Position numbers and translations under genes: made by a program
The notes under the pieces: model-generated
What the model was told of the DNA's origin: nothing
The model's database searches: none
What the model saw: the letters and a program-made list of their open reading frames with translations, nothing else
Shown: positions 23,699 to 31,653 of the stretch, piece after piece
How the letters are laid out: each line of letters begins with the position of its first letter
How positions within the stretch are numbered: the stretch's first letter is position 1
Source: Candidatus Uhrbacteria bacterium
GTDB taxonomy: Bacteria; Patescibacteriota; Patescibacteriia; 2-12-FULL-60-25
Assembly: GCA_020850575.1 (NCBI GenBank)
Contig: JADZEJ010000002.1
Span: 62,001-126,000, forward strand
Length of the DNA: 64,000 bases
Direction of reading: 5' to 3'

Positions 23699-24604
23699 AT
23701 GGGTATTTTGGTTTATATACTTGGTTTTATTTGTTTGATGAGTTTAATCGTTATTTTTGGTATTTTCGCTCGTCATTGGCGTGAGATTCAGCTGTTGAAT
23801 CCAGAATCTATTCAGGAAGAACGTGAAAAACAAAAACGTGATGCTATTTTGTTACAGCGTTTTGATCGAATTCGTTCAGAAAAAATTGCTCCCTTACAAA
23901 CTGTTGGAAAACGTTTGCTCTATGCATTAAAGACACGTTTTCATGACGTGTATATTCGTTTAGTACGTTTGGAGCGTTCGTATCGGCAGGCAAAATCGCC
24001 ATTTGCGGCTATGACGCCTTCGGTTAAGGATCGTTTGAAATTGATTTTAAATGATGCACGTTCTTTAGCTCGTGATTTAAAGTGGGCTGAAGCTGAACGT
24101 AGATATCTTGAAGCTCTTGGTATTGATTCGCATGCTTGGGATGCCTATAAAGGCTTGGGACAAATTTATTTGAAACAAGATTTGCTTCCTCAAGCGACGG
24201 AAACTTATGAGTTTTTATTAAAGAGCCGGATGGCTGATGATACAGTATATGCAGCCATTGCTGATATCGCTGAACGTCAAAAAAATGATGAAAAGGCTGA
24301 GTCTTATCGTAAAAAGGCGATTGATGAAAGACCACGTTTAGCAAACCGACATGCTGAACTTGCAGAATTTTATTTAAATCGAAAACAGGCTGATAAAGCA
24401 TGGCCTGTCATCAAGCGTGCCGTAGAACTTGATCCGAAGTCGTCTCGCTATCTTGAACTTTCTTTGGAAGCTGCTATACTCATCGGCAATCGAGATGAAG
24501 CTCGTCGTCGTTATGACAAATTACGACTTCTCTCGCAAGATCGTCCAAAATTACATGCTTTGAAAGAACGTATTGACGAATTGAAGTCGGAAGTTGACAA
24601 TTGA
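23699..24604 (+). CDS. Membrane-anchored TPR-repeat protein
   Basis: 301 residues from the ATG at 23699, right after the tpiA stop. One N-terminal membrane helix (residues ~3-22), a basic linker, then tetratricopeptide repeats from about residue 130 (AEAERRYLEALGIDSHAWDAYKGLGQIY, LPQATETYEFLLKS and following). Probably faces the cytoplasm as a protein-interaction platform. It is followed by tRNA-Thr and tRNA-Tyr, likely on the same transcript. Confidence 0.85.
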   Translation: MGILVYILGFICLMSLIVIFGIFARHWREIQLLNPESIQEEREKQKRDAILLQRFDRIRSEKIAPLQTVGKRLLYALKTRFHDVYIRLVRLERSYRQAKSPFAAMTPSVKDRLKLILNDARSLARDLKWAEAERRYLEALGIDSHAWDAYKGLGQIYLKQDLLPQATETYEFLLKSRMADDTVYAAIADIAERQKNDEKAESYRKKAIDERPRLANRHAELAEFYLNRKQADKAWPVIKRAVELDPKSSRYLELSLEAAILIGNRDEARRRYDKLRLLSQDRPKLHALKERIDELKSEVDN

Positions 24605-24613
24605 ATCTCTTGG

Positions 24614-24710
24614 CCTGGTACGTGGGCCGTTGTAGCTCAGTTGGTAGAGCACATCCATGGTAAGGATGAGGTCACCGGTTCAATCCCGGTTAACGGCTCC
24701 ACGTACCAGG
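24614..24710 (+). other. Leader/trailer helix extending the tRNA-Thr acceptor stem
   Basis: CCTGGTACGTGG (24614-24625) just before the tRNA is the exact reverse complement of CCACGTACCAGG (24699-24710), which starts with the encoded CCA. In the precursor the 3' CCA would be base-paired and only U73 left as a one-base bulge, making a helix of about 19 bp with the acceptor stem. Confidence 0.8.
24626..24701 (+). tRNA. tRNA-Thr (GGT)
   Basis: 76 nt with encoded CCA. Acceptor GCCGTTG / TAACGGC, discriminator U73, D-arm TAGCTCAGTTGGTAGAGC, anticodon loop ATGGTAA (anticodon GGT), T-loop GGTTCAATCCC. It reads ACC/ACU codons. U73 and anticodon fit the thrS T-box upstream. Confidence 0.97.
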
Positions 24711-24737
24711 CTAAGTTCCTGGTTCTTATTCACATAC

Positions 24738-24823
24738 GGGTAGGTACCGAAGCGGTCAAACGGGAAAGACTGTAAATCTTTTGGCTCACGCCTTCCAAGG
24801 TTCGAATCCTTGCCTACCCACCA
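24738..24823 (+). tRNA. tRNA-Tyr (GTA)
   Basis: 86 nt type II tRNA with a long variable arm and encoded CCA. Acceptor GGGTAGG / CCTACCC, A73, anticodon loop CTGTAAA (GTA), T-loop GGTTCGAATCC. Confidence 0.97.
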
Positions 24824-24824
24824 T

Positions 24825-24863
24825 AAATAATCCTGATAAAATATATCAGGGTTATTTATTTTT
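24825..24863 (+). terminator. Terminator after the Thr-Tyr tRNA pair
   Basis: AAATAATCCTGATA pairs with TATCAGGGTTATTT, followed by a T-run near 24858. Confidence 0.85.
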
Positions 24864-24892
24864 TCAGGAAACGTTGTTCGAATGGTGTCGGA

Positions 24893-24921
24893 TTGACAGA
24901 AGTTTGATTTACATTTACGTT
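24893..24921 (+). promoter_or_regulatory. Promoter of the lipoprotein gene at 24960
   Basis: TTGACA 24893-24898, 17-base spacer, TACGTT 24916-24921; leader of about 32 bases ending with GGAGG. Confidence 0.7.
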
Positions 24922-24959
24922 ATTATTTCTCTCGACTCAAAATATAAATGGAGGATCGC

Positions 24960-25478
24960 ATGTCTCGAGAGTATTGTTTGTCATCGTTGTTCTTTTCCAC
25001 ACAAATCCTCATAGGATGCGCGACTTTCAATAGTACTGAAAAAACAGCTTTGAGAACTGTCGAAGCGGATGCCTCTAAACGTTCGCTTTCTGATACAAAA
25101 GGTTTTGAGGTTTTGGTTCAGGCTTCTGAACATGTGAAAGTTGGAGAATTGATTCCGCTTCACATTTTGATTTCCCACGAAGCTTACTCCGTTATTTGTG
25201 AAGAGGGGTATGAACGTCCTCTATATCCAAGTTCTGCATACATGACGGATTGGATACATACTCCATCACGCACTTTGGATATAAGACTGCCTTGGCAGTT
25301 GATCGGGGATGCCAGACGGATTCACATTTTTGCATTTCGTAGTTTTGGTGAATTTGATGCGCTTCGATATGGTCTGGAAAAAGGTGAACTGAGCTGCCCG
25401 ATTCTCATGGATGATTATTTTGCCATGTTTGATGAAGGGATGGTAGCAAGGACAATTACTACTATTCGCGTCAGGTAA
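24960..25478 (+). CDS. Small lipoprotein, unknown
   Basis: 172 residues from the ATG at 24960. A preceding in-frame ATG (24948) lies inside the ribosome-binding site ATGGAGG and is rejected as start. Lipobox LIGC (Cys ~20) follows a short signal peptide. The mature part is a compact, probably beta-rich domain of ~120 residues with three Cys; no family recognised. It has its own promoter and terminator and belongs to the class of accessory exported genes with Shine-Dalgarno sequences. Confidence 0.8.
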   Translation: MSREYCLSSLFFSTQILIGCATFNSTEKTALRTVEADASKRSLSDTKGFEVLVQASEHVKVGELIPLHILISHEAYSVICEEGYERPLYPSSAYMTDWIHTPSRTLDIRLPWQLIGDARRIHIFAFRSFGEFDALRYGLEKGELSCPILMDDYFAMFDEGMVARTITTIRVR

Positions 25479-25501
25479 ACTTCGTAACGCTTTCAGCGTG
25501 A

Positions 25502-25530
25502 CCCAGCGAATATTTTCGCTGGGATTTTTG
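25502..25530 (+). terminator. Terminator after the 24960 lipoprotein gene
   Basis: CCCAGCGAA (25502-25510) pairs with TTCGCTGGG (25515-25523), then a five-T run. Confidence 0.88.
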
Positions 25531-25553
25531 TATGCTCGTATACTGCATTCTAT

Positions 25554-25582
25554 TTGACAAATATCTGAATATTTCATAGATT
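25554..25582 (+). promoter_or_regulatory. Promoter of the secreted protein gene at 25690
   Basis: TTGACA 25554-25559, 17-base spacer, TAGATT 25577-25582. The ~100-base leader carries two small hairpins (CCCAAC/GTTGGG and GGAAG/CTTCC) before GGAGG. Confidence 0.75.
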
Positions 25583-25689
25583 CAAATATCCCAACTTGTT
25601 GGGAAGTTCTTTCTCAATTGGAAGTTTACCTTCCGGATGTTTACCTTCATTCTCTTTTGTGTGATCAGTACTTATCCATGGAGGTCTGC

Positions 25690-26982
25690 ATGACATTTTT
25701 TCTGAGGCTACTTACCGTCATGACGGTGGTAGTGAGTATATTTTTTGCCAGATCAGCGATGGCAGAGGAACGTCTGTCCTTGGTAAGCCAAGATTTTCGT
25801 GGCGAACCCATGACTGATTTCGTGCGGTCAAGCATTATCAGGAATACGGATGTTGATGCGGTCATTGAGACGGTGAATGCGTGTCAGAAGTATGCCACTT
25901 CTTTTCAGACTGGAACTGCCAATCAAGGTACGTTGGACCAGCTCAGAAAAGAAATGGCTACGGTTACTTTCAGACACTGGCAGCGCATGCATCTAAAGTC
26001 TACATCGGGTACACGTTTTTACTTTCGCAGCTATCCTGCCGGATACAATGCTCCGAAAGATCCGATTTCTTTGACCTGTCAAGCCATTATTGGTGTACGG
26101 ATTCCTGAAGATACCTTCTATCTTTCCCGTTCGTTTTATAAAAAACGAATGGATGAGTGGAAGCGTGGTGCGTATGCGCAACGACATCATCATCCGTCGA
26201 CAGTGGAACAGGCTAAAAAAATTATTCCACAAGAGGTCGTCATAAAGTCGGAAGAAAAGATTTCCAAAGATGGTGCAGTGGTGGGGATTAAAAAGCCTCA
26301 ATCGGCACCAACTTTTTCAAAAATCGAAGCGATTACCGATACGTGCGAACCTGGAACATTTGAGAAGCGCGAGGAAACGGATGAGGGGATCACCTTGTTC
26401 GTAAAACCTGGAGCAACTCAATGGCAGCTCAAAAATAGTTGTTGGGCGAAAGAGCATGACGTCAGCCCGGCTGTTGTAATCTTGGCGAATAAAGCAAGGG
26501 TTACGATTCCATACTGCACGGCAAAGCCCCACACGCTTCCTAGCGTTAAGGATTTTGATCCGCAGCGTTGGAATATGGGGCACAAGGGTTTTCTCAAGCT
26601 TGACGATGATGCTAACCAGAACTTTGTTCATGCATGTTCACCTGAAAATATCGGGTATGCACTTCAAGCTGGTCAAAAGCTTTTTTTGCCGAAGAAAAAA
26701 GTTATCGAAGCGCAACAGACTAAGCATGTTGATGCGAAGAAAGTCCCTGAGGGGGTCTTCGAGAAAACAACACGTATCGAGCCAGATGCTGCTCAGACGG
26801 ATAAAGTTGTAACTCATGAGGATGCAGTAGCGGAATCCGTTGATTCATCATCGGATATTTGGTCAATCAGACCAACTAAGGAGCCATCTGATGTTCAGAG
26901 TTTGCACGGTAGTCTGATCGAAGTGACTCCTTCGACAAGCTCTGCGCCATCACCAATCATGAGTGGTCCGCCATTTCGCTGA
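25690..26982 (+). CDS. Secreted protein with a divergent LysM-like region
   Basis: 430 residues; start set by GGAGG (25680-25684) and the signal peptide that follows (residues ~1-25, cleavage after SAMA). The first ~170 mature residues form a domain I do not recognise. Residues ~250-345 resemble a LysM module: FVKPGATQWQLKNSCWAKEH and VSPAVVILANKA match the first strand and helices, and LQAGQKLFLPKKK matches the end, with a long Cys-containing insertion between. The C-terminal tail is Ser/Pro/Asp-rich and probably disordered. A peptidoglycan- or chitin-type glycan target is inferred only from the LysM resemblance. Confidence 0.8.
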   Translation: MTFFLRLLTVMTVVVSIFFARSAMAEERLSLVSQDFRGEPMTDFVRSSIIRNTDVDAVIETVNACQKYATSFQTGTANQGTLDQLRKEMATVTFRHWQRMHLKSTSGTRFYFRSYPAGYNAPKDPISLTCQAIIGVRIPEDTFYLSRSFYKKRMDEWKRGAYAQRHHHPSTVEQAKKIIPQEVVIKSEEKISKDGAVVGIKKPQSAPTFSKIEAITDTCEPGTFEKREETDEGITLFVKPGATQWQLKNSCWAKEHDVSPAVVILANKARVTIPYCTAKPHTLPSVKDFDPQRWNMGHKGFLKLDDDANQNFVHACSPENIGYALQAGQKLFLPKKKVIEAQQTKHVDAKKVPEGVFEKTTRIEPDAAQTDKVVTHEDAVAESVDSSSDIWSIRPTKEPSDVQSLHGSLIEVTPSTSSAPSPIMSGPPFR

Positions 26983-27052
26983 TAGAGTTTAGGTTGCGAT
27001 ATGTCGTTAAAAATAGGTATATGAAGGTTCATACCTACCAGAATTGCTGATT

Positions 27053-27087
27053 AGGCTTATCTACTTTTTCCAGATGAGCCTTTTTTA
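27053..27087 (+). terminator. Terminator after the LysM-like gene
   Basis: AGGCTTATCT (27053-27062) pairs with AGATGAGCCT (27072-27081), one G-U pair, followed by six T residues. A further hairpin (GGTAT/ATACC near 27016-27035) precedes it. Confidence 0.8.
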
Positions 27088-27120
27088 TAAGATTGTTTTT
27101 TTCTTACACAAACATAAGGA

Positions 27121-27149
27121 TTGACGGTTTTTAAGTTTTCCGTTATTAT
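27121..27149 (+). promoter_or_regulatory. Promoter of tRNA-Thr (TGT)
   Basis: TTGACG 27121-27126, 17-base spacer, TATTAT 27144-27149; the transcript would start about 29 bases before the tRNA. Confidence 0.7.
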
Positions 27150-27184
27150 CCCGATACGTTTCTTTCGATGTTTTAGCATGTTAA

Positions 27185-27259
27185 GCCGATGTAGCTCAGC
27201 GGTAGAGCAGCGGTTTTGTAAACCGTTGGTCGCCGGTTCAATCCCGGCCATCGGCTCCA
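27185..27259 (+). tRNA. tRNA-Thr (TGT)
   Basis: 75 nt with encoded CCA. Acceptor GCCGATG / CATCGGC, U73, anticodon loop TTTGTAA (TGT), T-loop GGTTCAATCCC. Second threonine tRNA with U73. Confidence 0.97.
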
Positions 27260-27387
27260 CCTTATAGCTTCAATCGGATGGAAGCGATAAAACAGGTTTG
27301 TAATACACTTTTTGCAGCAAGAAATTTGTTTTATTCGTAATTTTCTTTATAAGATTTAAATGGTATTAAAATCTGTAATAACTATAT

Positions 27388-27543
27388 ATGTCTCAAGATA
27401 ATATGATTAAATTGGAATGTACCGTTTGCCGCAAGGTGAACTACCATTCCAAGAAAAATAAAAAGACTATTAAAGCTCGACTTGAAATTGCAAAATTTTG
27501 TAAGCATTGCAAAGGCTCAAAGGCACATAAAGAAACTAAATAA
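27388..27543 (+). CDS. rpmG: 50S ribosomal protein L33
   Basis: 51 residues: begins MSQDNMIKLECTVC, with zinc-ribbon pairs CTVC and CKHC, a basic middle (HSKKNKKTIKARLE) and the KFCKHC ending typical of zinc-binding L33. A start at the second ATG (residue 6) is possible. No Shine-Dalgarno sequence. Confidence 0.95.
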   Translation: MSQDNMIKLECTVCRKVNYHSKKNKKTIKARLEIAKFCKHCKGSKAHKETK

Positions 27544-27560
27544 TATTTTTTTATCTTAAA

Positions 27561-27588
27561 AACTCATCGGAAAGATGAGTTTTTTTGT
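27561..27588 (+). terminator. Terminator after rpmG
   Basis: ACTCATC pairs with GATGAGT around a GGAAA-type loop, followed by seven T residues. Confidence 0.88.
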
Positions 27589-27605
27589 GGACGTATCGTG
27601 TGTGC

Positions 27606-27611
27606 TACACT
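27606..27611 (+). promoter_or_regulatory. Extended -10 box, leaderless start
   Basis: TGC-TACACT ends 6 bases before the ATG at 27618, placing the transcription start on the start codon itself. Confidence 0.55.
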
Positions 27612-27617
27612 GAAAAT

Positions 27618-27908
27618 ATGAAGTTTCCGGTGCCGCCCCCACTTCGAGAAAAAACTCGACGAAAGTCGGTTACTTTTCTTTCTAAGCCAGTTTTACGTCG
27701 AGTTTTTTTTAGTAGCGTTGTTCTGTGGATGCTGCTTTTTTCTCTCCCTTTGGTATTCGGTTTACTATTTTTACCTTTCGATCAGATTCTTCCTCCGGTT
27801 CTTGCTTGGGGTTTACGTTTTATTTGGATATATTTTTGGTTTTTTTCTGGTTTTTTTTGTGGTCACTTGGCTGGGCGTTTGATCGTAAAACAGATTGAGA
27901 ACGTATAA
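27618..27908 (+). CDS. Small membrane protein, unknown
   Basis: 96 residues from the ATG at 27618, set by the -10 box. Basic N-terminus of ~30 residues, then two membrane helices (residues ~32-56 and ~62-84) and a short tail. No family recognised. Confidence 0.75.
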   Translation: MKFPVPPPLREKTRRKSVTFLSKPVLRRVFFSSVVLWMLLFSLPLVFGLLFLPFDQILPPVLAWGLRFIWIYFWFFSGFFCGHLAGRLIVKQIENV

Positions 27909-27936
27909 TTTCTATTTTATTTCTTCGAAAATCAAT

Positions 27937-28521
27937 ATGCCACATATTAGATCTCCATACCCATCACTTCCTATTCGTGCCTTGGAACAGGCTGCAATAT
28001 GGCATGATGGTCAGATTCGAAGACATCCGGAACTGAAAATTCCGTATATTGCGCATCCTGCCGGTGTTGGATTGATGTTAGAAAGAGCAGGTTGCGATGA
28101 AGAAACAATTGCAGCTGGTATATTGCATGATGTTATTGAGGATTGTGGAGTAACCGCAGATGAGATTATGTTTTTATTCGGTTCCCGTGTCGCTTTATTG
28201 GTTAAAGCGGTAAGCGAGCCTGCGAAAACTGTTCCATGGCGTGAAAGAAAAGCGGCTTACGTTGCTCAGTTGCGTGCTGCACCAGTCGAAGCTATCGCCA
28301 TTGCAACAGCTGATCATTTGTATAATATGAATAGTTTACTTACGTCGTTGAGAGCTTCTTCGGATGCATGGAATATGTTCCATTCTGATAAAGATGAAAA
28401 AATCCGTGTAGAAAAACAGGTTTATGAAATTGCCAGGACTCGTTGGGTTCATCCATTGGTTGAAGCGTTCGCATCGGTTATCCAAGAAGTGGTACGTTTG
28501 TCATCAGGAAAGTCTTTATGA
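27937..28521 (+). CDS. HD-domain hydrolase, MESH1/SpoT-like
   Basis: 194 residues from the ATG at 27937. HD signatures of the RelA/SpoT hydrolase type: ALEQAAIWHDGQIR, PYIAHPAGVGLML, AGILHDVIEDC (metal-binding HD) and ATADHLYNM. There is no synthetase or regulatory domain, as in small (p)ppGpp hydrolases. The likely role is cleavage of (p)ppGpp or a related nucleotide. The stop overlaps the start of the next gene (ATGA). Confidence 0.85.
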   Translation: MPHIRSPYPSLPIRALEQAAIWHDGQIRRHPELKIPYIAHPAGVGLMLERAGCDEETIAAGILHDVIEDCGVTADEIMFLFGSRVALLVKAVSEPAKTVPWRERKAAYVAQLRAAPVEAIAIATADHLYNMNSLLTSLRASSDAWNMFHSDKDEKIRVEKQVYEIARTRWVHPLVEAFASVIQEVVRLSSGKSL

Positions 28522-30002
28522 GTAATTTACTACCTTCAAAAATTATTACTGCAACCGACATTTATCGCTATTTTCAATGTCCACATTGGTCATATTATGA
28601 ACGTTTTGCTACTTCTGACGAAAAAAAGTATTTACGAAGGTCATTATCTGAAGGGGAAAAACAACGCATGGAACATGGTTTACTACATGAATTAGATGTT
28701 GTGCATGCACTTTTTGGAGACGGGTTTACAGAGGTATATTGGAAAAATATAACAACAGAACAAGCTTTTGATCAAACGCTGTCTTTCATGAAACAAGGAG
28801 TTGATCGAATTTATCAAGGAGTATTATTCCATGGAAATTGGATTGGTAGACCGGATATTTTGGAAAGACGCAAAGGGGATAGTCTTTTTGGTCCTTGGTA
28901 TTATGCACCTGTGGATGTAAAATCCTCTCGAGGATTAGAAAAATACCAGAAGATGCAATTACTTTTCTATTCCTTTTTATTAGAAAGAATTCAAGGTAGG
29001 TTTCCTGCTCATCCAGAAATAATAAACATTGATAAAGAGCGTATTTCCTTTGCAGTTGATGACATGATTGAAGAATTTACTCGTGTTATCAATGATTTAG
29101 AAAAAATATCTTCCGGCATTAAGCCGGATCCAGTATTGCGTAAAAATTGTTTTGATACGAGTCCTTGGGGAAAAGCTTGTCAACAATATGCAGAATCTAA
29201 AAATGATATTGCGTTGTTGTATAACGTAGATGTTACGAAATTACGTCTTTTGCGTGATTTGGGGTTAAAGACTGTGCATGACATTGCTGAGATGGATCCT
29301 CAAACATTTGATGGCGCGGCTAAAGGTTTGCGTTTGCATGGATTAGAAACCATGAAAAGGCAAGCTCAATCATTACAGTCCGGTGTCGTGATTATTCGTG
29401 AACCAGTTATTTTTTCACGTCCAGTGCTTGAAATTCATTTTGATATTGAAAGTGATCCACCGAATGATTTTGATTATTTGTACGGATTACTTCTTCGAAA
29501 AAATGGAAAAGATCAATACCTTCCTTTTGTCGCTGAATCGAAAGAAAAAGAAGGGGAGATGTGGGATGCGTTTTTATCATGGTTAGAAACTTTGCCTGAA
29601 GACTACGTTGTTTACCATTATTCGGTGTATGAATTGACTCGCTTAGCCGTTTTGGAAAAGCGTTATGGTGGAAATACAGCGTTGGAACATTTTCGTTCAT
29701 CAATGGTTGATTTGAAAGAATTGATTTCGAGTAGTTGCACGTTTCCATTATATTTTTATGGTCTTAAATACATCGCTAAATTTTTAAGTTTTCATTGGCG
29801 AGGTGATGTTCAAGGCGGAGGTCAGTCGGTTGATGTATTTGAAGAATTTACACGAACAGGTGATAGAAGCCTTTTAGAAAGCATCATCATTTACAATGAA
29901 GATGATGTACGAGCAACGGCACATCTGAAAGATTGGTTGATGAAGTATGGAATGGAAGTTAATTCTTATTCTATACCGTATCCTTGGGTCGGTAACCGGT
30001 AA
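28518..30002 (+). CDS. RecB-like nuclease with RNase H-like domain (TM0106 type)
   Basis: 494 residues. N-terminal PD-(D/E)XK nuclease-like domain (TDIYRYFQCPHWSYYERF; GRPDIL; APVDVKSSRG with the active-site Asp and Lys), a helix-hairpin-helix-like segment (LRLLRDLGLKTVHDIAEMD), and a C-terminal RNase H-like exonuclease domain (EIHFDIESDPPNDFDYLYGLLL, YNEDDVRAT). This architecture matches the predicted RecB-family nuclease/YprB-like group of unknown role in DNA or RNA turnover. It starts within the preceding stop (translational coupling), and its 3' end overlaps the convergent YibE/F gene by 32 bases. Confidence 0.87.
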   Translation: MSNLLPSKIITATDIYRYFQCPHWSYYERFATSDEKKYLRRSLSEGEKQRMEHGLLHELDVVHALFGDGFTEVYWKNITTEQAFDQTLSFMKQGVDRIYQGVLFHGNWIGRPDILERRKGDSLFGPWYYAPVDVKSSRGLEKYQKMQLLFYSFLLERIQGRFPAHPEIINIDKERISFAVDDMIEEFTRVINDLEKISSGIKPDPVLRKNCFDTSPWGKACQQYAESKNDIALLYNVDVTKLRLLRDLGLKTVHDIAEMDPQTFDGAAKGLRLHGLETMKRQAQSLQSGVVIIREPVIFSRPVLEIHFDIESDPPNDFDYLYGLLLRKNGKDQYLPFVAESKEKEGEMWDAFLSWLETLPEDYVVYHYSVYELTRLAVLEKRYGGNTALEHFRSSMVDLKELISSSCTFPLYFYGLKYIAKFLSFHWRGDVQGGGQSVDVFEEFTRTGDRSLLESIIIYNEDDVRATAHLKDWLMKYGMEVNSYSIPYPWVGNR

Positions 30003-31230
30003 CTTGTTTGATTGGATCACGAAAGGTTTTTTTAGACCGAAGTGCAAACCAAGCGGCTAAGAGAGCCGTGATAGGAACGGTAAATACGAGACCGATTGTA
30101 CCAGCCATAGAACGGATTATTTCGTCTACAACTGAATCAAAATTTAGAAACTTTGCCCAAGATTCTCCGTATTGGGAATAAAGGAGAAGTGTGGAAAGCG
30201 AAGCACCAACGTAAGCAAAAATTAAGGTGTTTGCTAAGGCGGTCATATGATCTCGACCAATCACCATACCTGAACGGAATAATTCCTTGAACCCTAGTTT
30301 AAGATTCGCTTGGCGCACTTCTAATACACCTGAAGCAATTGAAACGGCGACATCTTCAACAATACCCATTGATGCAATAATTACTCCGGCGAAAAGTAAA
30401 CCTTGTGCGTTTAGATTTGGATTTTTGCTGAAAAAGAGGCGATCTTCTTCGCTTGAGAGTCCTCCGAGATGCGCCCAGTCAGCGAAAAGACTTGCGATAA
30501 TGAAAGCGACACATGTCCCTCCAAGCGTACCAATTACAGTTACGAAACTTTTACGATTCCAACCCATTGCAAAGACACTTGAAATAATACTGAAAATAGC
30601 GGATAAAACAAAAGCAATAGGAATTGGATTTAATCCTTTTAAGAAACTTGGAATTAAAATAAAGACAATTAGAGCTACCGAAATGACCATTGAGGCTACT
30701 GTTTTTAAACCCTGCCAACCGGCAAGTAAAACCATAACCACAATAAATAATAGTAAAAGTCCATATATCACATTTCGACGATCAAATCCCTCGAGGAAAG
30801 CGATCGGTGTGTTTGTTTCAGGATCTATTTGGAGGAAAATTAATACTTTATCTCCCGGCATGGGATTAATGTCATACGGATTACTTGTTACATCACTTGA
30901 AATTTCTGTTGTTTTTCCTTTTAGTGAACCACTGAGATATTGAATCACATACGTGCGCAATTGATGTGTACTTTGTGTACTTTGTTGAGTACTAGAACGA
31001 ACATCTTGAACGAGACCTCGTTCATAGGTTCCATCAGGACTTAGATTTTGGTTTACCTGAGAGTTTTCTATAAATCCTGATTTTTCTGGATTTACTCCAG
31101 TGATATCAATTGTGCCTGTATTGATTGTTGTTGTTGTTGTTGTTGTAGCTTGAGCTAGGACTGATGGAATAGACCAAAATCCAAGGACTGATAATGTTAT
31201 TCCGAAAATACAGACATGTCTGAATCGCAT
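29971..31230 (-). CDS. YibE/F family membrane protein
   Basis: 419 residues. Signal peptide (residues ~1-26), a Thr-rich tract after cleavage encoded by a short ACA repeat, a ~100-residue extracytoplasmic domain with VLIFLQIDPETNTPIAFLEGFDRRN, then about seven membrane helices with the conserved ASMGIVEDVAVSIASGVLEVR and GRDHMTALANTLIFAYVGASL. The biochemical function of the family is unknown; transport has been suggested. Confidence 0.92.
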   Translation of the reverse strand: MRFRHVCIFGITLSVLGFWSIPSVLAQATTTTTTTINTGTIDITGVNPEKSGFIENSQVNQNLSPDGTYERGLVQDVRSSTQQSTQSTHQLRTYVIQYLSGSLKGKTTEISSDVTSNPYDINPMPGDKVLIFLQIDPETNTPIAFLEGFDRRNVIYGLLLLFIVVMVLLAGWQGLKTVASMVISVALIVFILIPSFLKGLNPIPIAFVLSAIFSIISSVFAMGWNRKSFVTVIGTLGGTCVAFIIASLFADWAHLGGLSSEEDRLFFSKNPNLNAQGLLFAGVIIASMGIVEDVAVSIASGVLEVRQANLKLGFKELFRSGMVIGRDHMTALANTLIFAYVGASLSTLLLYSQYGESWAKFLNFDSVVDEIIRSMAGTIGLVFTVPITALLAAWFALRSKKTFRDPIKQVTGYRPKDTV

Positions 31231-31343
31231 AGAACCTATTCTAGCTATTTTGATGTATTTTGTCGAAAACTGTCGTTTGTACTATTGCTTGCCAAAGAGA
31301 ATATAGATTGATAAGATGCTTTAATCTTAGAATGCAATATCAT

Positions 31344-31419
31344 CGGGCTATAGCGCAGTTGGTAGCGCGCATCGTTCGGGACGATGAGGCCGTGAGTTCG
31401 AGTCTCACTAGCCCGACCA
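31344..31419 (+). tRNA. tRNA-Pro (CGG)
   Basis: 76 nt with encoded CCA. Acceptor CGGGCTA / TAGCCCG, A73, anticodon loop TTCGGGA (CGG), T-loop AGTTCGAGTCT. A TAGAAT -10 box lies about 10 bases upstream. Confidence 0.96.
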
Positions 31420-31606
31420 TGTGAATTTTGCTTATTACGAATTTTGCGGTTTGTTTAACGATAGCATTTTGACTGTATAAAACTTTATAAGTTGATTTTT
31501 TGTTAGTTACTCGATTAGATTTGATTATTTGGGTTAAATTTTGTTTATTTGCTTTATTTCTTACTAAGGTATTTCTTTCCTTGTTTAATGTTTTAGACTA
31601 TAAAAA

Positions 31607-31635
31607 TTGACCAAGAACTTTTTCACGGATACGAT
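31607..31635 (+). promoter_or_regulatory. Promoter that decides the uppS start
   Basis: TTGACC 31607-31612, 17-base spacer, TACGAT 31630-31635. The predicted start near 31642 lies after the ATG at 31636, so translation should begin at the next in-frame ATG, 31654. Confidence 0.65.
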
Positions 31636-31653
31636 ATGACGCATCTCTCATAT

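Noticed and set aside
27057-27260. Minus-strand frame containing MAGIEPATNGLQN
   Set aside because: This peptide is a well-known artefact of translating the antisense of a tRNA; it covers tRNA-Thr (TGT) exactly.
30287-30943. 218-residue plus-strand frame inside the YibE/F gene
   Set aside because: Antisense to a clearly recognised membrane protein; no promoter or motif.
31123-31146. Short ACA trinucleotide run in the YibE/F gene as a phase-variation switch
   Set aside because: Changes in a trinucleotide run keep the frame, so it would only alter the length of a Thr tract.
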